Program-made: the position numbers and the translations under genes
Assembly: GCA_002420105.1 (NCBI GenBank)
Contig: DIHJ01000105.1
Location: forward strand, 324-34,010
DNA: 33,687 nt
Origin: Nitrospira sp. UBA5699
GTDB taxonomy: Bacteria; Nitrospirota; Nitrospiria; Nitrospirales; Nitrospiraceae
Direction: 5' to 3'
The notes under the pieces: model-generated
What the model saw: only the letters and a program-made list of their open reading frames with translations
Database searches by the model: none
Told to the model about the DNA's origin: nothing
Shown here: positions 22,185 to 30,833 of the stretch, piece after piece
Position numbering within the stretch: position 1 is the first letter of the stretch
Layout of the letters: each line of letters opens with the position of its first letter

Positions 22185-22772
22185 CTACTCCTTCACCACG
22201 ACGGTGATTTCCGCCCGTTCGGCGGGCAGATCACGCGCGTTCCTGGGAAGGTCGACGATCTTGTCGGCCACTTCCATCCCCTTCACGACTTCGCCGAACA
22301 CCGTATATTGCCCGTCGAGAAAATTCGAATCCTTTACGACGATGAAGAACTGCGAGCCGGCGCTGTTGGGATCGTTCGTCCGGGCCATGGAGAGAATCCC
22401 CCTCCGGTGGGGGACATCGTTGAATTCGGCCTTCAAGCGGTGGCTCGGCCCGCCCATGCCGTAGGTTTCCGGCTTGTTCGGATCCTTGGTGTTGGGATCG
22501 CCGCCCTGAATCATGAACCCGGGGATCACCCGATGGAAGATCGTCCCGTTGTAGAACCCGGCTTTCGCCAGCGAGATGAAATTCTCGACATGCTTGGGGG
22601 CCTTCTCGGGAAAGAACACGACTTCCATCTCGCCGAATTTGGTCTTGATCACGGCCGTCGGCGCTTTCGCCGGAGCCTTGTCCGCCGCCGACGCCGGTCC
22701 CGCTCCCAAAAGCCAGGCCCCGCCCAGCATCAGGCACAACGCTGTCACGATACATGTGATCCGTCTCCGCAT
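22185..22772 (-). CDS. Peptidyl-prolyl isomerase, cyclophilin-type, periplasmic
   Basis: Exported cyclophilin of 195 residues. MRRRITCIVTALCLMLGGAW begins a Sec signal peptide with cleavage after ASA near residue 29; no lipobox cysteine, so the mature enzyme is soluble. The domain carries FHRVIPGFMIQGGDP, SMARTNDPNSAGSQFFIV and TVFGEV. ATG at 22772 is preferred over an in-frame ATG 15 bases upstream because AAGGAGG stands five bases before it. It is first of the tandem pair; the lipidated copy follows. Confidence 0.92.
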   Translation of the reverse strand: MRRRITCIVTALCLMLGGAWLLGAGPASAADKAPAKAPTAVIKTKFGEMEVVFFPEKAPKHVENFISLAKAGFYNGTIFHRVIPGFMIQGGDPNTKDPNKPETYGMGGPSHRLKAEFNDVPHRRGILSMARTNDPNSAGSQFFIVVKDSNFLDGQYTVFGEVVKGMEVADKIVDLPRNARDLPAERAEITVVVKE

Positions 22773-22834
22773 GTGTTCCTCCTTCATTGACTCGACGCTG
22801 TCCGCGTGATGATCATATCATGCCGGGCCGTCCC

Positions 22835-23542
22835 TCAGGGACCGGCCTGTCGCAGCGCCTCCTTGGCGGCCAGCTGCTCCGCTTCCTTCTTGCTGCGTCC
22901 GGCTCCTCTCCCGAAGACCTGGCCCTTGACCGTCAGCTCCACTTCAAAGAACTTGTCATGATCGGGGCCCGATTCCCTCACGGTGGCGTACTGGGGGAGA
23001 CTGTCGAATCGTTTCTGGCACCATTCCTGGAATTGTGTTTTGTAATCGGCGGCCCCGGGCCGATGCTGTTGCGTCGCGACCTGGGAAAACTCCTCCGCGA
23101 ACAGACGCAGGACGACCTGACGGGCCTCATCCAATCCACCGTCGAGATGGACGGCGGCGATGACCGCCTCCAGCGCATCGGCCAGCAACGAGTCTTTGTC
23201 GCGCCCTTTCGACAGCTCTTCGCCGCGTCCCAACCGCAGGCAGGAGCCGAGAGCGAGCCGCCGGGCGACCTCCGCCAGCACCGCTTCGCTGACGAGCCTG
23301 GCCTTGAGCTTGGAGAGCGCGCCTTCGGGGGATCCCGGCAACAGAGCCGCCAGGCGCTCGCTGACGATGAGCGCCAGCACCGCGTCGCCGAGAAACTCCA
23401 GCCGCTCATTGTGCGGACCGGCCGCGGATTTCTGCTCGTTGACGTACGACTTGTGCGTGAGCGCTTCTTCGAGCAGGGTGCGGTGCCGGAACCGGTAGAC
23501 CAGTTGGGATTGGAGCGCCTCGACGGAAGAGACCGACGTCAT
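22835..23542 (-). CDS. rnc: Ribonuclease III
   Basis: Double-strand-specific endonuclease for rRNA and mRNA processing. The 235 residues have the N-terminal catalytic domain with signature HNERLEFLGDAVL (E46, E49, D53) and the second metal pair in DALEAVIAA (D122, E125), followed by a double-stranded-RNA-binding domain from about residue 160 ending KKEAEQLAAKEAL. It follows fabF by 27 nt, the common acpP-fabF-rnc order. The stop codon sits in a GGTCCC-TGA-GGGAC hairpin that lacks a T-run. Confidence 0.97.
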   Translation of the reverse strand: MTSVSSVEALQSQLVYRFRHRTLLEEALTHKSYVNEQKSAAGPHNERLEFLGDAVLALIVSERLAALLPGSPEGALSKLKARLVSEAVLAEVARRLALGSCLRLGRGEELSKGRDKDSLLADALEAVIAAVHLDGGLDEARQVVLRLFAEEFSQVATQQHRPGAADYKTQFQEWCQKRFDSLPQYATVRESGPDHDKFFEVELTVKGQVFGRGAGRSKKEAEQLAAKEALRQAGP

Positions 23543-23569
23543 GGAGGCACGCCCCCGCAGGCCGACGGG

Positions 23570-24820
23570 TCAGGCTTCCGGTTTTCTGAAGAGGAGGCAG
23601 GCATTGACCCCGCCGAATCCGAACGAATTCGACAGCACGACGTCGACCGACGCCGGCCGGGCCTTGTGCGGCACGTAATCGAGATCGCACTCGGGATCCG
23701 GATGGTCCAGATTGATCGTCGGGGGCAGGATCCCCCGATGGATCGCCAGGATGCTGAACACGGCTTCGATCCCGCCGGCGGCGCCCAGCAAATGGCCCGT
23801 CATCGACTTCGTCGAACTGACCGGGATGCGGTACGCCCGTTCGCCGAACACCTGTTTGATGGCTTTGGTTTCGATGACATCCGCCATCGTCGAGGTCCCG
23901 TGCGCGTTGATGTAGCCGACGTGATCCTTGCCGATCCCGGCGTCCTTGAGCGCCAACTCCATGCACCGCACCGCACCCTCGCCCTCCTCGGAGGGGGCCG
24001 TGATGTGATAGGCGTCGCTGTTCATCCCGTATCCGATCACTTCGGCGTAAATCCGCACGCCCCGGCGGCGCGCGTGCTCCAGTTCCTCCAGAACGACGAC
24101 TCCGGCGCCTTCGCCCAGCACGAAACCGTCCCGATCTTTGTCGAACGGCCGGCTGGCCTTGGTCGGTTCGTCGTTGCGGAAGGAGAGCGCTTTCGATGCG
24201 GCGAATCCCGCCACGCCGAGGGGAGTGATCGCCGCTTCGGCGCCGCCGGCCACCATCACATCGGCATCGCCGCGCTGGATGAGCCGGAAGGCGTCGCCGA
24301 TACAGTGATTGCCCGTCGCGCAGGCCGTCACCGCGCAAGAGTTCGGGCCCTTGGCACCCAACCTGATCGCCACCTGTCCCGACGCCAGATTGATGATGGT
24401 CATCGGGATGAAGAAGGGAGACACGCGGCCCGGCCCCTTCTCTTTGAGCACATTGTGATAGTGCTCGATCGAGCCGAGCCCGCCGATTCCGGAGCCGATG
24501 TAGACGCCGACCCTGGCGGCTTTGTCCGGCGTGACTTTCAGCCCCGCGTCATCCACCGCCAACTGGGCGGCGCCCACCGCGTAGTGGATGAACGTATCCA
24601 TCTTCTTGATTTCTTTTTTTTCGATGAACTGGGCGGGATCGAAATCTTTGACTTCGCCGGCAATCTGGGCGTCATAGCCGGTGGGGTCGAACTTCGTGAT
24701 GCGGCCGATACCGGACTCGCCGGCGCAAACGGCCTTCCACGTTTTCTCCACCCCGGTCCCGAGGGGGGTCACCAACCCCAGGCCGGTCACGACGATGCGT
24801 CTGGCCGCGCGATCACCCAT
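23570..24820 (-). CDS. fabF: 3-oxoacyl-[acyl-carrier-protein] synthase II
   Basis: Condensing enzyme of fatty-acid elongation. The 416 residues have the thiolase fold with catalytic triad C167 (VTACATGNH), H307 (NAHGTSTMADVIETKAI) and H343 (KSMTGHLLGAAGG), plus K338. GAGG lies seven bases before the ATG at 24820. It is 16 nt downstream of acpP. Confidence 0.97.
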   Translation of the reverse strand: MGDRAARRIVVTGLGLVTPLGTGVEKTWKAVCAGESGIGRITKFDPTGYDAQIAGEVKDFDPAQFIEKKEIKKMDTFIHYAVGAAQLAVDDAGLKVTPDKAARVGVYIGSGIGGLGSIEHYHNVLKEKGPGRVSPFFIPMTIINLASGQVAIRLGAKGPNSCAVTACATGNHCIGDAFRLIQRGDADVMVAGGAEAAITPLGVAGFAASKALSFRNDEPTKASRPFDKDRDGFVLGEGAGVVVLEELEHARRRGVRIYAEVIGYGMNSDAYHITAPSEEGEGAVRCMELALKDAGIGKDHVGYINAHGTSTMADVIETKAIKQVFGERAYRIPVSSTKSMTGHLLGAAGGIEAVFSILAIHRGILPPTINLDHPDPECDLDYVPHKARPASVDVVLSNSFGFGGVNACLLFRKPEA

Positions 24821-24836
24821 GCGTCACCCTCGACTG

Positions 24837-25070
24837 CTAAGCCTTTTCCTTGATGTAATCCAGCGCCTTCCCGACCGTCAGGATCTTTTCGGCGTCCTCG
24901 TCCGGAATCTCGATGCCGAACTCCTCCTCGAGCGCCATCACGAGCTCGACGGTATCGAGCGAATCGGCTCCGAGGTCTTCGACGAAGCTGGCCTCCGGCG
25001 TCACTTCGTCCTCCTCGACACCCAACTGCTCTGCGATAATCTTCTTCACCCGTTCATCTACTGTAGCCAT
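24837..25070 (-). CDS. acpP: Acyl carrier protein
   Basis: Carries fatty-acyl intermediates on a phosphopantetheine arm. The acidic 77-residue, four-helix protein has the attachment motif GADSLDTVELVMALEEEFG with S37 modified. AGGAGGGTG lies upstream of ATG. It sits between fabG (113-nt gap) and fabF. Confidence 0.98.
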   Translation of the reverse strand: MATVDERVKKIIAEQLGVEEDEVTPEASFVEDLGADSLDTVELVMALEEEFGIEIPDEDAEKILTVGKALDYIKEKA

Positions 25071-25182
25071 AGGCCTGACACCCTCCTTCCCGATCGTGTG
25101 GTCTTTCCCGTTGTCTCGTGTCCCGTGCCGCCTCCGACTCCCGGCCGCGGCGTTCCGTCCTGGCGGTTCCGGCCCGCAATCC

Positions 25183-25926
25183 CTACGACATCAGCATGCC
25201 TCCGTTCACGTGCAGGACATGCCCCGTAATGTACGCCGCCTCTTCGGAGACGAGAAACCGCACGGCGTTCGCGATGTCCGACGGCATCCCCAACCGTCCC
25301 AGCGGAATCTGCTTTTGGAGCGCGTCCTTCACGTCGGCCGACAACCCCTGCGTCATGGCGGTGTCGATGAATCCCGGAGCCACCGCATTGACGGTGACGT
25401 TCCGGCTGGCATATTCGCGCGCCACCGTTTTGCTGAAGCCGATGACCGCCGCCTTCGAAGCCGCGTAGTTGGCCTGGCCCACGTTTCCCATGGCGCCGAC
25501 GATCGACGCGATGTTGACGATGCGACCATAGCGCTGTTTGGTCATCGGCTGCAAGACCGCCTTCGTGCAATTGAACGTGCCGTTCAGATTGACCTGCAAC
25601 ACGAGATTCCAGTCGTCCTCTTTCATCCGCAGCAACAATCCGTCGCGGGTGATGCCGGCATTGTTCACCAGAATGTCGATTTTGCCCCACTCTTTGATGA
25701 CCTGGTCCGCCATCGCCTTCGTGTCGTTGGCGTCCGCCACGTTGACTTTGACGTTCAGCGCCTTGCGCCCCAACTTCTCGACGGCGGCGACCGTGTCGGT
25801 CGAGCGCGCCGGATCCAGATCGGCCACCACGATATCCGCGCCGGCCTCCGCCAGCTTTTCCGCGATGGCGCGGCCGATGCCCTGCGCCGCCCCCGTGACG
25901 ATCGCCACCCTGCCTTGCAACGACAT
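25183..25926 (-). CDS. fabG: 3-oxoacyl-[acyl-carrier-protein] reductase
   Basis: NADPH-dependent ketoreductase of fatty-acid elongation. The 247-residue short-chain dehydrogenase has TGAAQGIGRAIA (11-22), NNAG (88-91), and the catalytic set S141, Y154, K158 in NIASIVGAMGNVGQANYAASK. It ends with VNGGMLMS. ATG at 25926 follows AGGAG by six bases; the TTG one codon upstream is rejected. It lies 81 nt after fabD. Confidence 0.97.
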   Translation of the reverse strand: MSLQGRVAIVTGAAQGIGRAIAEKLAEAGADIVVADLDPARSTDTVAAVEKLGRKALNVKVNVADANDTKAMADQVIKEWGKIDILVNNAGITRDGLLLRMKEDDWNLVLQVNLNGTFNCTKAVLQPMTKQRYGRIVNIASIVGAMGNVGQANYAASKAAVIGFSKTVAREYASRNVTVNAVAPGFIDTAMTQGLSADVKDALQKQIPLGRLGMPSDIANAVRFLVSEEAAYITGHVLHVNGGMLMS

Positions 25927-26007
25927 CAATTACTCCTGTTAAAAGTTCCCGAGTTCGAAAGCTGGAATGTGAGAGGACGGCAGCTCAGGCCTCTTCCTTG
26001 CTAACTT

Positions 26008-26946
26008 TCACGCTCTCAAACTTTGCAATGTCGATTCTAACGACTTGGGATCATTGACATTCATAGTGACTGCGTCCGGCGCAATGCGTCTGATCAGGCC
26101 GGTCAGGACCGTGCCGGGGCCGACCTCGACGAAGATCTTGACGCCCATGGCCGCCATCGCTTTGACCGAATCCTCCCATAAGACGGAGGACGGCAACTGC
26201 CGGACCAACGACGTGCGGATGGCGTCGGCTTTCACGATCGGTTTCGCCTCTGCATTGTTGATCAAAGGCGTCTGCAGGTCCGACCAGCCCACGGCCGCCA
26301 GATCCTGGGCCAGCCGGTCGGCGGCCTTCTGCATGAGCGGCGTATGCACCGGCACACTCACCGGCAACGGCACCGCCTTTTTGCAGCCTTTGGTCTTGGC
26401 GATGGCGATGGCGCGCTCCACCGCCGCCTTTTCGCCGGCGATGACGACCTGCCCGGGCGAATTGAAATTGGCGGCCTGCACCACTCCGGCGGACGCCGCT
26501 TCCCGGCAGACGTCCTTCACGACATCGGCCGCGAGCCCCAGCAGCGCGGCAACCGAGCCGGTGCCCGGGGCGACCGCCTCCGCCATGTACCGGCCGCGCT
26601 TCTGCACGATACCGACGGCGTCGCGATAGCTCATGCCCCCCGCCGCCACCAGCGCCGAATACTCGCCGAGGCTGTGGCCGGCTACGGCAAGCGGCTTGAT
26701 CCCGGCCGGCTGCAGCGCGCGAAGCGCGGCGATGCTGCACACCAGCAGGGCGGGTTGGGTGAATTCCGTCAGATTCAGTTTGTCCGCCGGCCCATCGAAG
26801 CAGAGAGCGGCGACATCGTACCCCAGAATCGAGGAGGCTTCGTCATAGACCTGCCGAAGCTCGGGACGGGCTTCGCACAGCGCTTGTCCCATCCCCACGG
26901 ACTGCGATCCTTGACCGGGAAATACCAGGCCGATTCCTGAATTCAT
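26008..26946 (-). CDS. fabD: Malonyl-CoA:ACP transacylase
   Basis: Moves malonyl from CoA to ACP. The 312 residues begin with FPGQGSQSVGMG, with nucleophile S92 in AGHSLGEYSALVAAG and the catalytic His H201 in VPVHTPLMQ. There is no recognisable ribosome-binding site before ATG (26946); TTGACT lies about 30 bases upstream, so a local promoter is possible. A 135-nt gap separates it from fabH. The product identity is clear. Confidence 0.97.
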   Translation of the reverse strand: MNSGIGLVFPGQGSQSVGMGQALCEARPELRQVYDEASSILGYDVAALCFDGPADKLNLTEFTQPALLVCSIAALRALQPAGIKPLAVAGHSLGEYSALVAAGGMSYRDAVGIVQKRGRYMAEAVAPGTGSVAALLGLAADVVKDVCREAASAGVVQAANFNSPGQVVIAGEKAAVERAIAIAKTKGCKKAVPLPVSVPVHTPLMQKAADRLAQDLAAVGWSDLQTPLINNAEAKPIVKADAIRTSLVRQLPSSVLWEDSVKAMAAMGVKIFVEVGPGTVLTGLIRRIAPDAVTMNVNDPKSLESTLQSLRA

Positions 26947-27081
26947 AAGGGGTTAGATATCTGCGAAACGCCTTGGAAAGTCAAATAGAAAAAGCATGGG
27001 ACGCTCTCAGCCGCCGGCGGAGACGGGAACGGTTTTCAGCCCGACCGTGAGCCGGCATAATGACGGCTCCGCGGTTCGTAT

Positions 27082-28056
27082 CTACCATCTGATCAACGCC
27101 GAGGCCCAGGTTAATCCTGCGCCGAAAGCGCCCAGCATGACGATCGATCCGTCTTTGATGCGTCCCTGCCGGACCGCTTCATCGAGCGCGATGGGGATCG
27201 ACGCCGCCGACGTATTGCCGTAGCGGTCGAGATTGAGCATGACCTTCTCGAGCGGGAGGCCCAACCGGTCCGCCACCGCCTTGAGGATGCGGACGTTGGC
27301 CTGATGCGGCACATAGAGATCGAGATCTTCCACGCGGAGCGAGTTGGCGGCCAGCGTTTCGCGGGCGATCTCTTCCAGGGTGCGCACGGCGACCTTGAAG
27401 GTCTCGTTGCCCTTCATTTTGAGGCAGTTCAGTTTCTCCGCGAGCACCTTCTCGGAAAGCGGCGTGCGGGATCCGCCACCCGGCACGGCGATCAACTCCC
27501 AGAGCGCGCCGTCGGACCGGAGATGCGTCGACAGGATGCCGCGCGCTCCCTCGACGGCGCTGACGACGGCCGCGCCGGCGCCGTCGCCGAACAGGACGCA
27601 CGTGTTCCGGTCGGTCCAGTCCGTGATCGCCGACATCACTTCGGAACCGATCACCAGCACGTGGCGCATGCCCGTCCTGACGTATGCATCTGCAACCGAC
27701 AGGGCATACACGAACCCGCAGCAGGCGGCGGAGAGGTCGCAGGCGGCCGCGCGGGTCGCGCCCAACCGGTGCTGGATCAAACAGGCGGTCGCCGGAAGCG
27801 GATAGTCGCCGGTGCAGGTGGCGAGCAGAATCATGTCGAGATCGGCGGCGCCGATGTTCGCGGCCTCCAGGGCCCGTTGCGCCGCTTTCAGCGCCAGGTC
27901 CGAGCAGGCTTCGCCGGCGCCGGCGATCCGGCGTTCCCGGATGCCCGTACGTTCGGTGATCCATTCATCCGAGGTCGCGACCATCTTTTCCAGGTCGGCG
28001 TTGGCGAGCACCTTGGCCGGCGCATAGGATCCGGTTCCCGTAATCCGCGCTCTCAT
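27082..28056 (-). CDS. fabH: 3-oxoacyl-[acyl-carrier-protein] synthase III
   Basis: Starts fatty-acid synthesis by condensing acetyl-CoA with malonyl-ACP, using acetyl-CoA of the kind made by the ATP-citrate lyase in this window. The 324 residues show C112 (DLSAACCGF, a double cysteine), H251 (VPHQAN) and N281 (DRYGNTSAASIP). ATG at 28056 overlaps the plsX stop (ATGA), and GAGGAG lies five bases upstream. A longer upstream reading frame is an artefact. Confidence 0.97.
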   Translation of the reverse strand: MRARITGTGSYAPAKVLANADLEKMVATSDEWITERTGIRERRIAGAGEACSDLALKAAQRALEAANIGAADLDMILLATCTGDYPLPATACLIQHRLGATRAAACDLSAACCGFVYALSVADAYVRTGMRHVLVIGSEVMSAITDWTDRNTCVLFGDGAGAAVVSAVEGARGILSTHLRSDGALWELIAVPGGGSRTPLSEKVLAEKLNCLKMKGNETFKVAVRTLEEIARETLAANSLRVEDLDLYVPHQANVRILKAVADRLGLPLEKVMLNLDRYGNTSAASIPIALDEAVRQGRIKDGSIVMLGAFGAGLTWASALIRW

Positions 28057-29075
28057 CGGGACTCCTCGGCCGGAAGGTGTTGCGCGAGACTCTCCTCGAT
28101 GTCGCGCTGGATCAGTTCGTCGACACGGCTCTCGGCCAATCCCTTGGCGCGACGGATCGCGTTCTTGATCGCCTTGGCGGATGACCGGCCGTGACAGATC
28201 ATGGTGATGCCGTTGACGCCGAGCAACGGGGCGCCGCCGAACTCGGCGTAATCGATCCGTCGTTTCAAATTGAGCAGCGGGGACGCGATCAGCGGATAGG
28301 CCAGCCGCCCGAAAAAGGATCCGGAAAGTTCCTTGAGAAGCAGTTTCTTGATCGTATCGGCCACGCCTTCGGAGATCTTGAGCGCCACGTTCCCGATGAA
28401 TCCGTCGCACACGACCACGTCCGCGCTGCCGCTGTAGACGTCCCGGCCTTCGACGTTGCCGATGAAATTCAACGGGCTGTTCTTCAAGAGCTTGAACGCT
28501 TCTTTGGTGACTTCGTTGCCCTTGCTGTCTTCTTCGCCGATGCTCAGAAGCCCCACGCGCGGATTCGGCTTGCGGAACAGATGCTTCCCGTACTCATTGC
28601 CCATGATGGCAAACTGCGCGAGATGCTGCGCCGTGCAGTCCACGTTGGCGCCCACGTCCAGCATGATCGCCTCGCCCGTCAGGGTCGGGAGACTCGTCGC
28701 GATCGCTGGCCGCTCGACGCCCTTGGTGAGGCCGAGCACGAAGAACGAAGCCACCATGCTGGCGCCCGTGTTGCCCGGACTGACCACCGCGCCGGCCTCG
28801 CCGCTCTTGACCAGTTCCGTCGCGACCCAGATGGACGAGTCGCGTTTTTTCCTTGCCACGGCGGCCGGCGACTCGTGCATCTCGACCACCTGGGGCGCAT
28901 GCTTGATGGACAGGCGGCCGTCCGTACAGCCCAGCCGCTGGCATTCGTCGGACAACGCCCGCTCGTCGCCGACCAGAATCACGTCGACGTTCAACTCCTG
29001 CGCGGCCTGCAGGGCGCCTTCGATGCAGGGCGCCGGACCATGGTCTCCGCCCATGGCATCAAGCGCGATCTTCAT
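28053..29075 (-). CDS. plsX: Phosphate acyltransferase PlsX
   Basis: Makes acyl-phosphate from acyl-ACP for phospholipid synthesis. The 340 residues start MKIALDAMGGDHGP, the family hallmark, and contain VSPGNTGA, MLDVGANVDC, GLLSIGEED and DGFIGNVALK. ATG at 29075 is chosen because the hallmark starts there, although its ribosome-binding site is weak; a GTG 15 bases upstream is possible. It overlaps fabH by 4 nt and lies 189 nt after rpmF with its own candidate promoter. Confidence 0.95.
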   Translation of the reverse strand: MKIALDAMGGDHGPAPCIEGALQAAQELNVDVILVGDERALSDECQRLGCTDGRLSIKHAPQVVEMHESPAAVARKKRDSSIWVATELVKSGEAGAVVSPGNTGASMVASFFVLGLTKGVERPAIATSLPTLTGEAIMLDVGANVDCTAQHLAQFAIMGNEYGKHLFRKPNPRVGLLSIGEEDSKGNEVTKEAFKLLKNSPLNFIGNVEGRDVYSGSADVVVCDGFIGNVALKISEGVADTIKKLLLKELSGSFFGRLAYPLIASPLLNLKRRIDYAEFGGAPLLGVNGITMICHGRSSAKAIKNAIRRAKGLAESRVDELIQRDIEESLAQHLPAEESR

Positions 29076-29156
29076 GCGTGCGGTTGTCACAGGCGGTTCG
29101 GCACTCCGTGCATGATCAAGCGGAAACACCCCTCTGGCGGGCTCGAATTCGAAGGA

Positions 29157-29185
29157 AGTTTAGAGGAGTACGGGCAATGACGCAA
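29157..29185 (-). promoter_or_regulatory. Candidate internal promoter for plsX-fab genes
   Basis: Minus strand: -35 TTGCGT (29180-29185), 17-nt spacer, -10 TAAACT (29157-29162). It lies in the largest gap inside the ribosomal/fatty-acid run and would give a leader of about 75 nt. Confidence 0.45.
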
Positions 29186-29264
29186 CAGATTGTCAATGAA
29201 GCGCTGCCCCGGTCCGACAGCCCGGCCGCAACCGACGGGCCGTCGGAGGAACCGGCACGCCGCG

Positions 29265-29450
29265 CTACACTTCTTCGACCTGAATGACGGCCTTGCCTTT
29301 ATACGTGCCGCAATTCAGACAGGTGTAATGGGGAAGCTTCAGTTCGTGGCACTGCGGGCAGACCGACATGCCCGGCGGTGTCACCCGGAGCTTCTGCGTG
29401 CGACGCTTGTCGCGTCTGGCCCGTGAATGTTTATGTTTCGGATTTGGCAT
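29265..29450 (-). CDS. rpmF: 50S ribosomal protein L32
   Basis: A 61-residue L32 with the basic N-terminus MPNPKHKHSRARRDKRR and a complete zinc knuckle C31-x2-C34 ... C44-x2-C47 (zinc-binding, C+ form). Its position between yceD and plsX is the classic bacterial arrangement. Confidence 0.97.
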   Translation of the reverse strand: MPNPKHKHSRARRDKRRTQKLRVTPPGMSVCPQCHELKLPHYTCLNCGTYKGKAVIQVEEV

Positions 29451-29510
29451 GGCTCTTCCTCCAAACAGTCGGCTGCCGGCGGGCGCGACGGCCCGGCCCG
29501 GTCGGCCGAT

Positions 29511-30098
29511 TCAGTGTTTCGTACTCCGGGTCACCCGGATCGCCGTCGCCGGCGGTTCTGCGGGGCATTGGCACGGCCCCTCGTTGAGATCCTTTCCACA
29601 GCGCGCGCAGAGCCCGGCGCAGTCTTCCCGGCACAAGGGCTGCATCGGCGCCGCCAGGATGATGTGCTCGCGCAACATCGGCGCCAGTTCGACGTGGTCG
29701 CCCTGATAGAAATAGCGATCGTCCCCTTCCGCGTCGTCCTCGATCTCCGCTTCGGCCCTGGGGGGAGCCGGTCGCCCCCGGCGGGCCTCGACCGCCTTCG
29801 GCTGGCGCGCCGCCGACTTCGCATCCTTACCCTCCCGGGCGAAAGCGACATGCACCGAGAACGCCAGGGGATCGTCGTAGTCTTTCAAACAACGGACGCA
29901 CTGCCGGACCACCGTACCTTCCAGCACGCCGGTCACCGCGATCATGTCGTCCGCGTTCACGAGGTCCAAGCTCACGGACAGCGGGCCGCGGACCACGGCG
30001 TCGACATCGGTCAGCCCGAGGTCCTCGGCCGTGACCTCGCCTACCAATGACAGTCCCTCGGCGGTAATGTCGGCGACCAGCGGTGTCAGCAGCTCCAT
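29511..30098 (-). CDS. yceD: YceD/DUF177 family protein
   Basis: A 195-residue member of the YceD family, nearly always upstream of rpmF and linked to 23S rRNA/50S assembly. Visible features are RQCVRCL in the middle and the C-terminal LCREDCAGLCARCGKDLN followed by CQC, a typical cysteine cluster. An acidic/Pro-rich insertion separates the halves (about residues 98-130). ATG at 30098 is preferred because AGGTG lies five bases upstream; ATG at 30116 is an alternative. It lies 60 nt before rpmF. Confidence 0.9.
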   Translation of the reverse strand: MELLTPLVADITAEGLSLVGEVTAEDLGLTDVDAVVRGPLSVSLDLVNADDMIAVTGVLEGTVVRQCVRCLKDYDDPLAFSVHVAFAREGKDAKSAARQPKAVEARRGRPAPPRAEAEIEDDAEGDDRYFYQGDHVELAPMLREHIILAAPMQPLCREDCAGLCARCGKDLNEGPCQCPAEPPATAIRVTRSTKH

Positions 30099-30137
30099 CG
30101 TGGCACCTGCCTGCATGTTCGTCCCCGGCGACGTCTC

Positions 30138-30407
30138 TTACCGCTCTTCGGCAAAACTGATCAGCGCGATGTGACGCGCCCGCTTCACGGCGGTCGTCAG
30201 TTCGCGCTGATGCCCCAGACAGTTGCCGGAGATCCGGCGCGGGACGATGCGACCGCGCTCGGTCAGGAAATTCCGCAGAAGCCCGACATCCTTGAAATCA
30301 ATAGCCCCTTTTTCGATGCAAAACCGGCACGGCCGGCGACGCTGAAAAAAGCGCCCACCGCCGCCTTCGCCTCTCCCCCCGCCGCTTCCACCGCGTTCTC
30401 GTTCCAT
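30138..30407 (-). CDS. rpsR: 30S ribosomal protein S18 with Gly-rich N-terminus
   Basis: The 89 residues contain the S18 core from RRPCRFC to KRARHIALISF. The zinc-type cysteines C27, C30 and C63 with H66 indicate the C+ form. The first 20 residues are a Gly/Arg tail (GGSGGGRGEGGGG), longer than usual. It lies 24 nt after ssb in the rpsF-ssb-rpsR order; rplI does not follow in this window. Confidence 0.96.
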   Translation of the reverse strand: MERERGGSGGGRGEGGGGRFFQRRRPCRFCIEKGAIDFKDVGLLRNFLTERGRIVPRRISGNCLGHQRELTTAVKRARHIALISFAEER

Positions 30408-30431
30408 GACCGTCTCCCTGGTTCTAATGAG

Positions 30432-30833
30432 TTATTGTGGTTCTTCGTAGTCGTAGCTGGGCTCGTCGTGCGCCGGAGCTTCCCCGCCGCCCCCGCCGGC
30501 ATCGCCGCGTTTGGGGAGAAACGTCACGGTCTGGGCGACGACCTCGTGCTTGCTGCGCTTCTGGCCGTCCTCCGTTTCCCAGCGCCGCTGCTGCAACCGG
30601 CCGTCAACGATGATCCCGTTCCCTTTGCTGAGATACTGCCCGCAATGTTCCGCCTGTCTGCCGAACACGACGACGTCGACGAAACAGACTTCCTCTTTCA
30701 ACTCGTCGCCCTGCTTGTAGCGGCGGCTGACCGCCAATCCCAACGAGGCCACGGGCGTCCCGTTCGGCGTATACCGCAACTCCGGATTCCGCGTGAGATT
30801 GCCGATGAGGATGACTTTGTTAAACCCGGCCAC
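30432..30833 (-). CDS. ssb: Single-stranded DNA-binding protein with atypical C-terminus
   Basis: Binds single-stranded DNA through an OB fold at residues 1-107 (MAGFNKVILIGNLTRNPELR, VDVVVFGRQAE, IIVDGRLQQRRW). A short Gly-rich linker follows. The tail ends SYDYEEPQ, lacking the terminal DDDIPF-like motif with final Phe that normally recruits partner proteins. The start is GTG at 30833, overlapping the end of rpsF by 14 nt, with GAGGAG seven bases upstream. A second SSB elsewhere in the genome is possible. Confidence 0.95.
   Translation of the reverse strand: MAGFNKVILIGNLTRNPELRYTPNGTPVASLGLAVSRRYKQGDELKEEVCFVDVVVFGRQAEHCGQYLSKGNGIIVDGRLQQRRWETEDGQKRSKHEVVAQTVTFLPKRGDAGGGGGEAPAHDEPSYDYEEPQ

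Noticed and set aside
22815..22840. Hairpin at the rnc stop as a terminator
   Set aside because: GGTCCC-TGA-GGGAC forms a stem but no T-run follows on the minus strand.
22787..24853. Plus-strand open frame of 688 codons over rnc and fabF
   Set aside because: Antisense shadow of two clear genes.
26947..27081. fabD promoter TTGACT with a -10 at GATATC/TATCTA
   Set aside because: The -35 is good but no hexamer at 16-18 nt matches a -10 well, so it was not listed as a feature.
28057..28410. N-terminal extension of fabH into plsX
   Set aside because: FabH proteins begin at MRARITGTGSY; the extension is out of frame with plsX and has no support.
29177..29287. Plus-strand 36-codon frame with GAGGAG eight bases before its ATG
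   Set aside because: It overlaps the plsX promoter and the end of rpmF, has no recognisable sequence and no promoter. A small peptide cannot be excluded.
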